Source of the DNA: an uncultured Fibrobacter sp.
GTDB taxonomy: Bacteria > Fibrobacterota > Fibrobacteria > Fibrobacterales > Fibrobacteraceae
Direction of reading: 5' to 3'
NCBI GenBank assembly: GCA_947165045.1
Contig: CAMUYW010000009.1
Span: 1 to 64,000, forward strand
DNA length: 64,000 nucleotides
Shown one piece after another: positions 1 to 8,221 of the stretch (the first letter of the stretch is position 1; every line of letters begins with the position of its first letter). The position numbers and the translations under genes were made by a program. The notes below the pieces were generated by a model. That model did not search any database. It saw only the letters and a program-made list of their open reading frames with translations, and was not told where the DNA came from.

Positions 1-143
1 AGGACAAGGCAACCGATCTCAAGGTCGAATACGTTGCTGAAAACCTCTTCAAGATCACTGGCAACCTCCCGAAGGGCAAGCAGATTATTCAGCTTTCCCA
101 GGATGGTAAGACTCTCCAGACTTACTACTTCGAAGCTAAGTAA
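1..143 (+). CDS. C-terminal end of an unidentified protein (partial)
   Basis: An open frame enters from the left edge (first full codon at 3) and stops with TAA at 141-143. It encodes 46 residues, ending ...GNLPKGKQIIQLSQDGKTL then QTYYFEAK. The alternating hydrophobic pattern and short basic tail resemble the C-terminal beta domains (sorting-type) of secreted Fibrobacter proteins. Too little is present to name a family. A strong terminator follows directly. Confidence 0.7.
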   Translation, partial: DKATDLKVEYVAENLFKITGNLPKGKQIIQLSQDGKTLQTYYFEAK

Positions 144-170
144 TTCTTGAATTTCGATTGAAATTGAAAA

Positions 171-204
171 ACACATGGCCGCAAAGACCATGTGTTTTTT
201 TTTT
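171..204 (+). terminator. Rho-independent terminator
   Basis: Arms ACACATGG (171-178) and CCATGTGT (188-195) enclose a 9-nt loop and are followed by a run of T. It lies 27 nt after the stop of the partial gene. Confidence 0.85.
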
Positions 205-261
205 ATCGTCAAGCCGGCTAGAGTTTGTCTCTGATAGGGGTGCCGGAATTTGGTGTAAGAG

Positions 262-801
262 CTATTGTTTATCTTCTTTATTGGGGCATTCGATTGTTGG
301 CATGCAACCGCCGTACATGTGCCCTTCAGCATCCATTTTGTCAACGCAAAGACTTGGGCCATCAAAGTTGCAGTTTTGGCCTTCGCGACTCCCTCTTTCG
401 GGGGTGCTCCACAGGATATCGGCGGGGAGTTTTTCTTTGAGACTTTCGCTGTATACTTGATAGTCCTTAAGGAATCTCCTACCGTTGTCGCATTCGAAAA
501 TGTCGTAGGAGGAGCCTGTCGTGCTTTGGACAGAGGTTGTGTAGCAATTGATGGGTTCTACGGTTGCGTTGGAACTGCTGGACGTAACGCTGCTTGAACT
601 TTCCTCAGAACTACTGGATATGGGGTATGTGACGGAAATGCCGTATGTACATTCTAGGCAGTCGCCCATGCTGCTGGAGCTTTCGCTAGTTGGCTGGGTT
701 ATGCCGTATAAGGGCTGAGCGTCGCTTGTGCACCCAGCCCAAAAGAACGAAGCCAGCGAGAACGCAAACTTTCCCCAATGTTTCCTGACAAATGATATCA
801 T
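262..801 (-). CDS. Lipoprotein 1 of the radical SAM/lipoprotein operon
   Basis: This is a 179-residue predicted lipoprotein. Its signal peptide ends FFWAGC (Cys24), the same FFWxGC ending seen in the other four lipoproteins of this operon. The mature N-terminus carries AQPLYGITQP and later CTYGIS, two examples of the Tyr-Gly motif that recurs in the set. Serine-rich runs (about residues 38-80) form a flexible linker. The C-terminal half (DIFECDNG, then NC, LCVDK, GGC, IECP) matches that of the lipoprotein at 3219-3626, so the two are paralogues. It is the last gene of the operon, 27 nt after the radical SAM gene, with GAGGAAAC before its ATG. Function is unknown; I infer it is a substrate or partner of the radical SAM enzyme. 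Confidence 0.88.
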   Translation of the reverse strand: MISFVRKHWGKFAFSLASFFWAGCTSDAQPLYGITQPTSESSSSMGDCLECTYGISVTYPISSSSEESSSSVTSSSSNATVEPINCYTTSVQSTTGSSYDIFECDNGRRFLKDYQVYSESLKEKLPADILWSTPERGSREGQNCNFDGPSLCVDKMDAEGHMYGGCMPTIECPNKEDKQ

Positions 802-828
802 GTTTCCTCCTTTTTTTATTTAGGCGTA

Positions 829-1905
829 TTACGCGCCGGCAGCTTCCAATCTCGCTACATGGCAGTAAGCCAACTCTTTAGTTTTCTCGTCACGGAGGTG
901 CAGGCTTGAGCCTTCGCAGTAGCGCCAGTATTTGCAGGTCTTGCAGTCGCCAATCTTAGCCCAGCTGCGGTCACGCATCACCTGGTAGCGGTTCTGCCAC
1001 ACATCCCAGATGTCATCCTTGTAGATATTGCCTTGGATGTAGTCGCCGCGCAAGCTCGGGCAAGCCGAGATGCTTCCGTCGCAAAGCACGGAAGAGACGT
1101 TCACGCCGGCGCGGCAGAAGAACGGGTAATTGCGGGCATCTTTCTCGTAGCTGCCGAGGAATCCTTCGCAGCCGTAGTTGATGCTGATGACGTTCAGTTT
1201 TTTCACTTCGCGGATGAAGTCGAACACTTGGCGGAATTCCTGGTTTGTGAGCTGGAACAGCGGATTGTCCTTGGCGCGGCCCTTCGGGAATACTGTTGCA
1301 ACGCGCCAGCGCTTCACTCCGATTTTCAGCAACAAGTCGAGGATCTTCGGAAGTTCCTTCAAGTTCTCGCGGTTCACGCAGGTCATCACATCGAAGGTGA
1401 GGCCTTCGGTGTGGGCGGCCATGTCTATGGCGCGCAGCGCTCGCTCAAAGCTATGCGGATCGCCGCGGAAATGGTTATGGCTTGTTTCGAGGCCGTCAAG
1501 ACTGATGGTGAGCGAGCGGAGCCCTGCGTTCAAAAGCTTTGTATAGCGTTCCGGCGTCATGGCAAGTCCGTTCGTGACCATGCCCCAGGGGTAGCCGCGC
1601 TTTTTGATTTCCTGACCGCATTCTTCGAGGTCAGGGCGCATGAGTGGTTCGCCGCCGGTAATCACGACGATAAAGTGCTTCGGATCAATGTGCGGGGCGA
1701 GCTTGTCGAGCACCGCCATAAAGTCTTCGCGGGGCATGTCGGGGATGGCGTCCTTGACGCAGTCGCTACCGCAATGCAAACAGTGCAGGTTGCAGCGGAG
1801 CGTGCATTCCCAGAAAAAGTACGTGAGCGGGTGAGCCTTGATTTCGTTGTGACGATAGAGGCGATAAGCTTCGAGAGCGAGTTTCTTTTTAAGTGATAAT
1901 TTCAT
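829..1905 (-). CDS. Radical SAM/SPASM enzyme of an rSAM/lipoprotein system
   Basis: This 358-residue protein has the radical SAM signature CNLHCLHC (Cys38, Cys42, Cys45), which binds the [4Fe-4S] cluster that cleaves S-adenosylmethionine. Extra cysteines sit at 34 and 49. The GGEPLMRPDL motif follows at about residue 83. The C-terminal third is SPASM-like, with cysteines in FFCRAG, VLCDGSISACPS, DCKTCKYWRYC and AYCH, so it should bind auxiliary clusters. This layout is typical of enzymes that modify peptides or proteins. It is embedded among five small lipoproteins with a shared signal peptide and a recurring Tyr-Gly motif. From memory, TIGRFAMs describes such a pairing (TIGR04133 enzyme, TIGR04134 lipoprotein) of unknown chemistry. 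I infer that it modifies one or more of the neighbouring lipoproteins, probably before export. Confidence 0.93.
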   Translation of the reverse strand: MKLSLKKKLALEAYRLYRHNEIKAHPLTYFFWECTLRCNLHCLHCGSDCVKDAIPDMPREDFMAVLDKLAPHIDPKHFIVVITGGEPLMRPDLEECGQEIKKRGYPWGMVTNGLAMTPERYTKLLNAGLRSLTISLDGLETSHNHFRGDPHSFERALRAIDMAAHTEGLTFDVMTCVNRENLKELPKILDLLLKIGVKRWRVATVFPKGRAKDNPLFQLTNQEFRQVFDFIREVKKLNVISINYGCEGFLGSYEKDARNYPFFCRAGVNVSSVLCDGSISACPSLRGDYIQGNIYKDDIWDVWQNRYQVMRDRSWAKIGDCKTCKYWRYCEGSSLHLRDEKTKELAYCHVARLEAAGA

Positions 1906-1960
1906 AAAGGTCGTGAGGTTTGATGTCGCTGCAGTGCGGCTATAAGTTTAACAAAATCAT

Positions 1961-2863
1961 CTAATAATAGCGTTTCCCGTAATATTTAGATTTAAATTCT
2001 TCTACGGTGTAAGTGACGCTCTTGCCAGATTCATCGGTGCATTCAATAGTGTTTTCTGCATCGTCCCAACAATGAGCGCCATCTTCGCAATCATATCTAT
2101 AAGAGCATGTTGAACTTGTTCCGTATAAGGGGCACATGGCGTCAAGGTCGCATGCAATCTTTTTAGTGGTGTCCGAATTGCTCAGGCATTTGTTGATTTT
2201 CTCTTCAATATCTTTCAGTTTGTCATCGTAAATCTTTTGGCATTCCGCGTCTAGAGCTGACTTGTTGGCTTCCCATTCTTCTTTCATTTTCAGGTATTCT
2301 TGGTATTCCTTCGTCGGGCGAGTCGTGCCGTCGCTGCAAATTGAATCCTTAGGGAATTTGACGGGGGCTCCGTAAAGAGCAACGAAATCGTTAAGTTGCT
2401 GACGCAAATCCGCAAGACACTGAGGTGGTGTTAGCAATGTATTTTGGATACTGTCAACTTTATTAAAACCGGTGCGTTTTGCCCTTTCTTCGGCATTCAT
2501 TTTGGCAACATCAGCTGAAAATGAGGGCCCGTAATAGCTAATGGTTGAGTCGCCTGGAACGCAAGTGACTTCGGCGGAACTGGAGCTTGCTGTTTGTGAG
2601 CTGGAGCTCAGTGCTTCAACGCTAGAACTGGATTCCTGAATGCTACTGGAACTCAGCGCATTGGTTTTGGAAGAGCTACTTGCCGCTTCAGAACTGGATT
2701 CGGGAATTGCTTCGGATGAACTGCTTAATTCGGGGTCACCGCAGCCTTCCGGCGGGCAATATACGCCATACAGGGGTTGTGCCGTGTTTTCGCTAGTACA
2801 ACTTGCCCAGAAAAAGGCCGTGGTTGTGAGAAGAAGCTTTTTCCAATGCCTGCGAATGTTCAT
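1961..2863 (-). CDS. Lipoprotein 2 of the radical SAM/lipoprotein operon
   Basis: This is a 300-residue predicted lipoprotein, the largest of the set. Its signal peptide contains RHWKK and ends FFWASC (Cys22). The mature protein begins with AQPLYGVYCPP, followed by a long serine-rich linker (about residues 48-95) and a charged alpha-helical middle. A Cys-rich end includes CPLYGTSSTC, CEDGAHC and a Tyr-rich tail (FKSKYYGKRYY). The tail resembles those at 2860-3219 and 3653-4237. Its start codon overlaps the stop of the upstream lipoprotein gene by 4 nt (ATGA), so the two are translationally coupled; the radical SAM gene follows after 55 nt. Function unknown. Confidence 0.88.
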   Translation of the reverse strand: MNIRRHWKKLLLTTTAFFWASCTSENTAQPLYGVYCPPEGCGDPELSSSSEAIPESSSEAASSSSKTNALSSSSIQESSSSVEALSSSSQTASSSSAEVTCVPGDSTISYYGPSFSADVAKMNAEERAKRTGFNKVDSIQNTLLTPPQCLADLRQQLNDFVALYGAPVKFPKDSICSDGTTRPTKEYQEYLKMKEEWEANKSALDAECQKIYDDKLKDIEEKINKCLSNSDTTKKIACDLDAMCPLYGTSSTCSYRYDCEDGAHCWDDAENTIECTDESGKSVTYTVEEFKSKYYGKRYY

Positions 2864-3219
2864 TCTTCGTCCTCTGTATAATACCTAGTATTAAAATCTT
2901 TTTCGTTGATTGAAAAATCTTTATCTTGCTTGTCGGAGCAATTTAAAACGGTATCTCCTTCATGTCGACTACAAGAAATGCCGTCATCGCAGCGGTAAAA
3001 TTCGGTGCATTTAGGTGCTGGTACATACGTACAGTTTTGACCTCTATCGTCCGGGTAAATACCGTCTTCGCAGTAATAACCTGCGACGCCATATTCGGGG
3101 CAGCTTCCTGTAAGGTCGCACGCTGTTTTTTCTTCGGCGGTTGAGGAATTATTGTTGCAACCGCCCCAAAAGAAAGCGGTCAATGCAAGTGCGATTTTTT
3201 TCCAGTGCTTGTAGAACAT
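2860..3219 (-). CDS. Lipoprotein 3 of the radical SAM/lipoprotein operon
   Basis: A 119-residue predicted lipoprotein. I chose the ATG at 3217-3219 over an upstream in-frame start because it gives the family signal peptide KHWKK...FFWGGC (Cys21), almost identical to that of the protein at 3653-4237. The mature part has no serine linker. It contains SCPEYGVAGYYC, several Cys pairs (CEDG, CTEFYRC, CDDGISC) and the tail FNTRYYTEDEE. The ATG overlaps the preceding stop by one base (TAATG), which suggests coupled translation. Function unknown. Confidence 0.87.
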   Translation of the reverse strand: MFYKHWKKIALALTAFFWGGCNNNSSTAEEKTACDLTGSCPEYGVAGYYCEDGIYPDDRGQNCTYVPAPKCTEFYRCDDGISCSRHEGDTVLNCSDKQDKDFSINEKDFNTRYYTEDEE

Positions 3220-3626
3220 TATTTCTTCTCCGGGCATTCGATGATGGGGTAGCATCCACCGACGGGTTGTTCGTTTCCATGTTCGTCTAAAACTACTCCG
3301 TCTACGCAAAGATCTTGTTTGCTGTAAGTGCAGTTCGTGGCTCCGCACCCTCTTTCGTCTGTTTGTGGAGCGAAAACGTCAACACCTGGGGGCAAATCGT
3401 TTGGCGCTAAATGGCTTTCGTAAATTCCCGGATGCCTTAAGTATTTATCTCCGTTTTCGCATTCAATAATGTCGAATGTTTTGCCTGCGTCGTTTACCGC
3501 AGTTGTGTTATAGCATTGGGTCGAGATGCATCCATACCCAGCGACAGCATGGTCCTTGGAGTCGCAACCGCCCCACACAAACGTGAGCGCCGAAAGAAAC
3601 AGGAATTTTAAAAATTTATAAATCAT
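3219..3626 (-). CDS. Lipoprotein 4 of the radical SAM/lipoprotein operon
   Basis: A 135-residue predicted lipoprotein with a signal peptide ending FVWGGC (Cys21). The mature protein carries AVAGYGCISTQC, the most divergent form of the Tyr-Gly motif in the operon. From about residue 50 it matches the C-terminal half of the lipoprotein at 262-801 (DIIECENG, NC, LCVDG, GGC, IECP) but lacks that protein's serine-rich linker. So the operon contains two C-terminal types: this one and the FxxRYY-tailed type. Function unknown. Confidence 0.87.
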   Translation of the reverse strand: MIYKFLKFLFLSALTFVWGGCDSKDHAVAGYGCISTQCYNTTAVNDAGKTFDIIECENGDKYLRHPGIYESHLAPNDLPPGVDVFAPQTDERGCGATNCTYSKQDLCVDGVVLDEHGNEQPVGGCYPIIECPEKK

Positions 3627-3652
3627 TTCAAAACAGTCGTTTATGTTCTTGT

Positions 3653-4237
3653 CTAGTTTTCGGGCTTCGTGCCGTATTTCCTATCATAGCGGGTGCGGAA
3701 TTCGGCTTCGTTGAATTTGATTCCATCGCAGTCGTAAGTTTTTTCAGAGACATAAACTATGCCATAATCGGGGCAGACGACAACGCCGTTGAGATCGCCT
3801 TCGTCAGTGGTGCTGCAGGGTAAGGGTTCACCGCCCTTAAGTACTTCATGTTCCTTGCAAACCACGCCATCATCGCAAATGAGTTTTGTTACGTTGACTT
3901 CGTCGTTCGTTTTTACGCCTTTTCCGTCTTCGTAGCAGGCGAATTGGCCGTAAACGCCGTAGGCGGGCATGATCTGTTCAAAGCTACTGCTTGATTCGGC
4001 ATTTGAACTTGACGATTGAACGATGCTAGACATGCGGATTCCGTATAGTGGGACTGCTTGACTAAAATCGTTGCTGCTAGATGAAGGAGTTACTTCGGAA
4101 GAACTGGATCCATTGTCGCCAGATGAACTTGACGGATTGGCTCCATTGCTGTCAATCGATGTCGGTGCATTATCGCAGCCATTCCAAAAGAATGCGGTTA
4201 ATGCGAGTGCCATTTTCTTCCAATGTTTGTAAAACAT
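3653..4237 (-). CDS. Lipoprotein 5, first gene of the radical SAM/lipoprotein operon
   Basis: A 194-residue predicted lipoprotein. The ATG at 4235-4237 follows AAGGAGTTAAAA, a good ribosome-binding site, and gives the signal peptide KHWKK...FFWNGC (Cys21). Serine-rich stretches alternate with three Tyr-Gly motifs: AVPLYGIRMSS, MPAYGVYGQFAC and VCPDYGIVYVS. This is the highest motif count in the set. The tail (FRTRYDRKYG) resembles those of lipoproteins 2 and 3. As the promoter-proximal gene it probably defines the transcript, which then runs through lipoproteins 4, 3 and 2, the radical SAM gene and lipoprotein 1. Function unknown. Confidence 0.87.
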   Translation of the reverse strand: MFYKHWKKMALALTAFFWNGCDNAPTSIDSNGANPSSSSGDNGSSSSEVTPSSSSNDFSQAVPLYGIRMSSIVQSSSSNAESSSSFEQIMPAYGVYGQFACYEDGKGVKTNDEVNVTKLICDDGVVCKEHEVLKGGEPLPCSTTDEGDLNGVVVCPDYGIVYVSEKTYDCDGIKFNEAEFRTRYDRKYGTKPEN

Positions 4238-4463
4238 TTTTAACTCCTTCAAGGTCCAATTAACTCTCACTCTATAATATATACAAAATAGAAGTGATTT
4301 CCTCCTTGTGAGGAGTGATTCCGTTTGAAAAATGATTGAATTTTGCGGAAAAAATGAAGATTTTTTGGAGCGGTGTATTATATAGAAATAAAATGCAAAA
4401 AAGCTTGGTTCTTAATATTATCACTCGCCAAAATTCGGCAAAAACTTGTGCAAAAAATAATGT

Positions 4464-4469
4464 TATATT
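4464..4469 (+). promoter_or_regulatory. -10-like TATATT almost at the start codon
   Basis: TATATT lies only 9 nt before the ATG at 4479 and no Shine-Dalgarno sequence is visible, so the transcript would be leaderless or nearly so. No convincing -35 box was seen. The same arrangement occurs before folC and the gene at 50994. Confidence 0.4.
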
Positions 4470-4478
4470 TAATGCACT

Positions 4479-7019
4479 ATGAAAAAAGAAACGTTAGGAA
4501 GGGATGAGGTAAAGCAGAAATCTTTGCGTCAGTCCTTTATTGATTGGAAGAATTCTCTTCATTGGGACAAACCCCAGAATGTCATGTTGGCGGTTACAGC
4601 AGTTGTACTTGTTTCCGCATTCCTTATTTTCAACAATTTGTCTGTGGGTTACGCGCGGCATTGGGATATTGAATGGGGGTATTACTCTATTCTTCTCACT
4701 TTCCTTTTGCTTGTGGCGGGCGTTGTCGTCAATGCTCCGTTCGTCGCGAAACATGTGAAGGGCTTTTTGCCGAGTGGCAAAAGCTTTTGCGGGCTTGCGC
4801 TTTTGCTCATTGTGTTCTCGGTGTTTATCTTCGGGAATATTGGCAATACGCACCGCGTCTTGAGTGACGAGACGAGCTGGGAGTCCATGGGCCTCCAGAT
4901 GTATTTCCAACATTCGGGCGGCGTCTGTAACGAAGGCGTATGGACCGATGGCGTTTTGGACTGCAAGACCGAAGTGAACAACTTCAAGGGCAAGGCTCTT
5001 GGATTTGTCTATTCGCTTGTGTTCAATTTTATGGAACCGAATCGCGATTCGGCGCTGATGGTGAACTATCCGTTCTACATCCTGAGCTTGATTGCGTTTT
5101 TCCTTGCGCTGAGCAAGTGGTTCAAGAGCGATAAGCTCGCGCTTGCTGCGACCGCGTTCTTGGGTGGCATGCCGATTTATCTGTTGCAGTCGCGTTCCGC
5201 ATCGACCGAAGTGCTCTACATTCTCTTGCTTTCGGTTCTGATGGCGTGGTATGCTTTTGTGCCGACGAACAAGGTCACTTGGAAGCATTTTCTCTTGACG
5301 GTGCCGCTGCTTGGTTTCTTTGCACAGACTCGTCAAGAAACTGTGTTTGCGTTTATCCCGTTTGCGCTTTACTATTATCGTTATTTCCTCGAAAAGTCTT
5401 ACCGCTTGCCGGCGTTTGTCGCGTCTGTGATTTTTGTGAGCTGGCCTTCGATCAATACGATGGCGGCATATCGCGGTTATGATTTCCAAGGCGGTACCCA
5501 CGCGGCTCACTCGCTTGAAAACTTTTGGTTCAACTTGAAGACGAATATTGAAGTCATGATGAACCTTAAGAACGATACGGCTATGGGCGGTATCATGGAA
5601 AATCCGTTCTACACGACGTTTACCGTGATTTTGCTCTTGGCTACGGTTTGGCTCTTGTTCCGCATGATTTACTCCCGCCGTTATGTGCGCGGATTTATCT
5701 TGGGCATTACGTTCTGCTTGCAAATTTTCGTGATTCTCTTGAACGTGTCGGGGACGTTTACGATTGACATCAACCAGCGCTATGTGCTTGTGGCGCTACC
5801 GATGTTTGCGCTTTTGATGGCGCTTGGCCTTTACGATGCACTTGTATTCTCGACAAAGATGAAAGACGATGCGGCGGCAAAGATTGTGCTTGGTGCTGCT
5901 GTGCTTCTGTCGGTGGGGCTTATGATGATTCATGCTCCAAGTTACAAGGCTAACATGCTTTACTACAAGAATAAGCTTTTGGCCGAAGAAGACTTCTTGA
6001 ATACGGAACTGGCGAAGTATCCGAAAAATTCTGTGTTCATTTACGCAAGACCATGGCAGATGCTTGCTTCTGGTCATACATCGTTTAGCGAAAGTACGTT
6101 CAAGAGCTGGAGTACCGAGACTTTTGCGGAATGGCTCCAAAAATCAGGCGGGAATATTTATCTCGTTCGTGGTCAGGATGGCTATGGTAAAGTCAACCGC
6201 GCTAGCCGTGTTGTGGGCTTCAAGACAACCGACCAGATTGATGTTATCCTCAGCGACTATAAGAACGAACGTGTCTTGATGAACGCCAGAGATTTTGGCT
6301 ATGGGCTCGCTATTTATAAGATTATTTCGAAGAAAGGCGTGTCGCAGTATGCCCAGAATTTCATGGTGACGGATTTTGTGGATGGTAAGATTGTCGTGAA
6401 TAAACGCTTCCCGGAATCCATTGCTTGCGGTTACAAACTGAATGATATTGATTTGGGTGAAACTTTGGTTTCGACCAATGCCGATACGCTTCAGTTGGAT
6501 TCTGCAAAGATCAGAACAGGCATGAACCGTCTTGTTTTGAGTTGTTCCATGCCGGACGAAGATACGTTGGTTACATACCGAGACTTCTTTGTTGATGGTG
6601 ATAATGTTGCGTTACTTTCTAGCCTCAAAATGAGCAAGTTCTACCAAGAATGGGGCGAACCGCAAATGAATGAAACGGTCGAACACCATAAGTTGACTTT
6701 GGATGGCGAACCATTCCACTATGGTATTGGCAGCCACGCGAATTCATCGATTGAATTCCAGCTTCCGCGCGCCTTCGATTGGTTCCATGCGGTTGTTGGG
6801 CTCGACGATGAAAGCGCTTGCGGTGATGGTGCTTATTTTGCAGTTGAAGCGGATGGTCGTGAAATTTACCGTTCCAGGATGCTTTATACGACAGATAAGG
6901 ATCGCCTAAAACTCAATATCAAGGGCGCAAAGTCTATTAACTTGCGTGTATTGATGGGTAAAGATAAGGATTGCGACCACGGTGACTGGGCTCACGCCTG
7001 GCTAGAGGCTGAAAAGTGA
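4479..7019 (+). CDS. Membrane glycosyltransferase-like protein with C-terminal NPCBM domain
   Basis: This 846-residue protein has a cytoplasmic N-terminus and then about a dozen hydrophobic segments (roughly residues 37-500), the pattern of GT39/ArnT/PMT-like glycosyltransferases that use lipid-linked sugars. A soluble extracytoplasmic part follows. The last 130 residues (from about EHHKLTLDGEPFHYGIG) resemble an NPCBM/NEW2 sugar-binding module, with HANSSIEF and a closing DWAHAWLE. Fusing such a membrane domain to an NPCBM module suggests a step in glycosylation or surface polysaccharide assembly, but donor and acceptor cannot be read. Its stop overlaps the start of the next gene by 4 nt, and that gene is also a glycosyltransferase. 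No Shine-Dalgarno sequence is seen. Confidence 0.75.
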   Translation: MKKETLGRDEVKQKSLRQSFIDWKNSLHWDKPQNVMLAVTAVVLVSAFLIFNNLSVGYARHWDIEWGYYSILLTFLLLVAGVVVNAPFVAKHVKGFLPSGKSFCGLALLLIVFSVFIFGNIGNTHRVLSDETSWESMGLQMYFQHSGGVCNEGVWTDGVLDCKTEVNNFKGKALGFVYSLVFNFMEPNRDSALMVNYPFYILSLIAFFLALSKWFKSDKLALAATAFLGGMPIYLLQSRSASTEVLYILLLSVLMAWYAFVPTNKVTWKHFLLTVPLLGFFAQTRQETVFAFIPFALYYYRYFLEKSYRLPAFVASVIFVSWPSINTMAAYRGYDFQGGTHAAHSLENFWFNLKTNIEVMMNLKNDTAMGGIMENPFYTTFTVILLLATVWLLFRMIYSRRYVRGFILGITFCLQIFVILLNVSGTFTIDINQRYVLVALPMFALLMALGLYDALVFSTKMKDDAAAKIVLGAAVLLSVGLMMIHAPSYKANMLYYKNKLLAEEDFLNTELAKYPKNSVFIYARPWQMLASGHTSFSESTFKSWSTETFAEWLQKSGGNIYLVRGQDGYGKVNRASRVVGFKTTDQIDVILSDYKNERVLMNARDFGYGLAIYKIISKKGVSQYAQNFMVTDFVDGKIVVNKRFPESIACGYKLNDIDLGETLVSTNADTLQLDSAKIRTGMNRLVLSCSMPDEDTLVTYRDFFVDGDNVALLSSLKMSKFYQEWGEPQMNETVEHHKLTLDGEPFHYGIGSHANSSIEFQLPRAFDWFHAVVGLDDESACGDGAYFAVEADGREIYRSRMLYTTDKDRLKLNIKGAKSINLRVLMGKDKDCDHGDWAHAWLEAEK

Positions 7020-8215
7020 AAGTCCTTGTAGCTCCGTTAGATTGGGGACTTGGGCATGCTACACGATGCGTGCCTGTAGTTCATGAATTCTTGCGGGCTG
7101 GCGCGGATGTTGAACTTGCTGTAGTCAAGGCAAATGCCAAATTTTTCCGGGAAGTATTTCCAGATCTTCGTCAGCGACTTGCTCCGAGCTATAATATTGT
7201 TTATCCGAAGCATGGCTACAACATGGCATTTTGGTTGCTCAAGAACAGCATGCACTTGAATGCCGTGATGCGTTACGAACATCATTTTGCCGAAGAGATG
7301 GTTGAACGTCATGGCTATGATGTCTTGTTTTCGGATAATCGTTTTGCGTTTTATTCCAAGAATGCGTATAGCATTTACATGACGCATCAAAGGCGAATTG
7401 CTTTCCCGCAGACTTTTTCTGCGTTTGAAGGTGTCGGCGTGATGTGGCATGCAAATGTGATGCGCAAGTTTGATGAAGTCTGGGTGCCGGACTTGGAATT
7501 TTTCCCGGGTTATGCTGGTTCGCTTTCGCATTCTGGAGCGACACCGGGGGATAAGCCCATGCGCTATGTAGGGCCTCTGTCGAGATTTTCGGAGCGAGTC
7601 TTGGCAATGGTCGATGCGAAAAAAATTAATCTCGAAAGCGATGTTGACTTGATGAGTGTGTCAGAGTTTATGGCACGCTCGGCGAATGTGGAATGGAATG
7701 TTGCGGATCCTCCATCGCATTCCGAAAAATCTAAAAAGTACAAAGTGGCGGCTGTCATTTCGGGGGTGGAACCGGCGCGTACGCAGTTCGAATTGCAACT
7801 TCGCGAAGCTCTTCTGCAAATTCCTGGACATCATATCATGATTCTTGGGAAGCCTGCATTGGAGCATAAAGGCTGGACGGAAGGAAATATCGAATTTCAT
7901 ACGCATTTGGCAACTGCTGAATTTGCGGATGTTATAAAGCAGAGTGAATATGTGGTGAGCCGTGGCGGTTATAGTACCGTGATGGATATGGCGGAACTTG
8001 GTGCAAAATGTATCTTTGTACCGACGCCTGGGCAGTTTGAACAGATTGTCCTTGCTAAAGATTTGTCAAAAGCGGGCTATGCGGCTCATATTCCGGCAGA
8101 CAAGTTGTCTGCTGAGTCGCTTACGGATGCTTTTGAATCTTGCGTTAAAATGCCGAAACTCGGAAGCCCTAATTTGCTCCGTGACGCAGTAGAAAATATT
8201 GTTCGTAAATTTTAA
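7016..8215 (+). CDS. GT-B type glycosyltransferase (MurG/GT28-like)
   Basis: This 399-residue cytoplasmic protein begins MKVLVAPLDWGLGHATRCVP. The GxGHATR motif near the N-terminus is typical of GT-B glycosyltransferases related to MurG and UDP-glycosyltransferases. The C-terminal domain has the donor-site pattern VVSRGGYSTVMDMAELGAKC followed by PTPGQFEQ, which matches the GG-S-T...E...P...EQ pattern of the GT28 C-terminal domain. Its start overlaps the upstream membrane glycosyltransferase gene (ATGA-type), so the two probably act in one glycosylation pathway. The sugar and acceptor are not deducible. Confidence 0.82.
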   Translation: MKVLVAPLDWGLGHATRCVPVVHEFLRAGADVELAVVKANAKFFREVFPDLRQRLAPSYNIVYPKHGYNMAFWLLKNSMHLNAVMRYEHHFAEEMVERHGYDVLFSDNRFAFYSKNAYSIYMTHQRRIAFPQTFSAFEGVGVMWHANVMRKFDEVWVPDLEFFPGYAGSLSHSGATPGDKPMRYVGPLSRFSERVLAMVDAKKINLESDVDLMSVSEFMARSANVEWNVADPPSHSEKSKKYKVAAVISGVEPARTQFELQLREALLQIPGHHIMILGKPALEHKGWTEGNIEFHTHLATAEFADVIKQSEYVVSRGGYSTVMDMAELGAKCIFVPTPGQFEQIVLAKDLSKAGYAAHIPADKLSAESLTDAFESCVKMPKLGSPNLLRDAVENIVRKF

Positions 8216-8221
8216 AGAGAG

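Noticed and set aside
4300-4318. TCCTC-N5-GAGGA palindrome before the lipoprotein operon.
   Set aside because: Only five base pairs, and the GTCAT end of the repeat family is missing.
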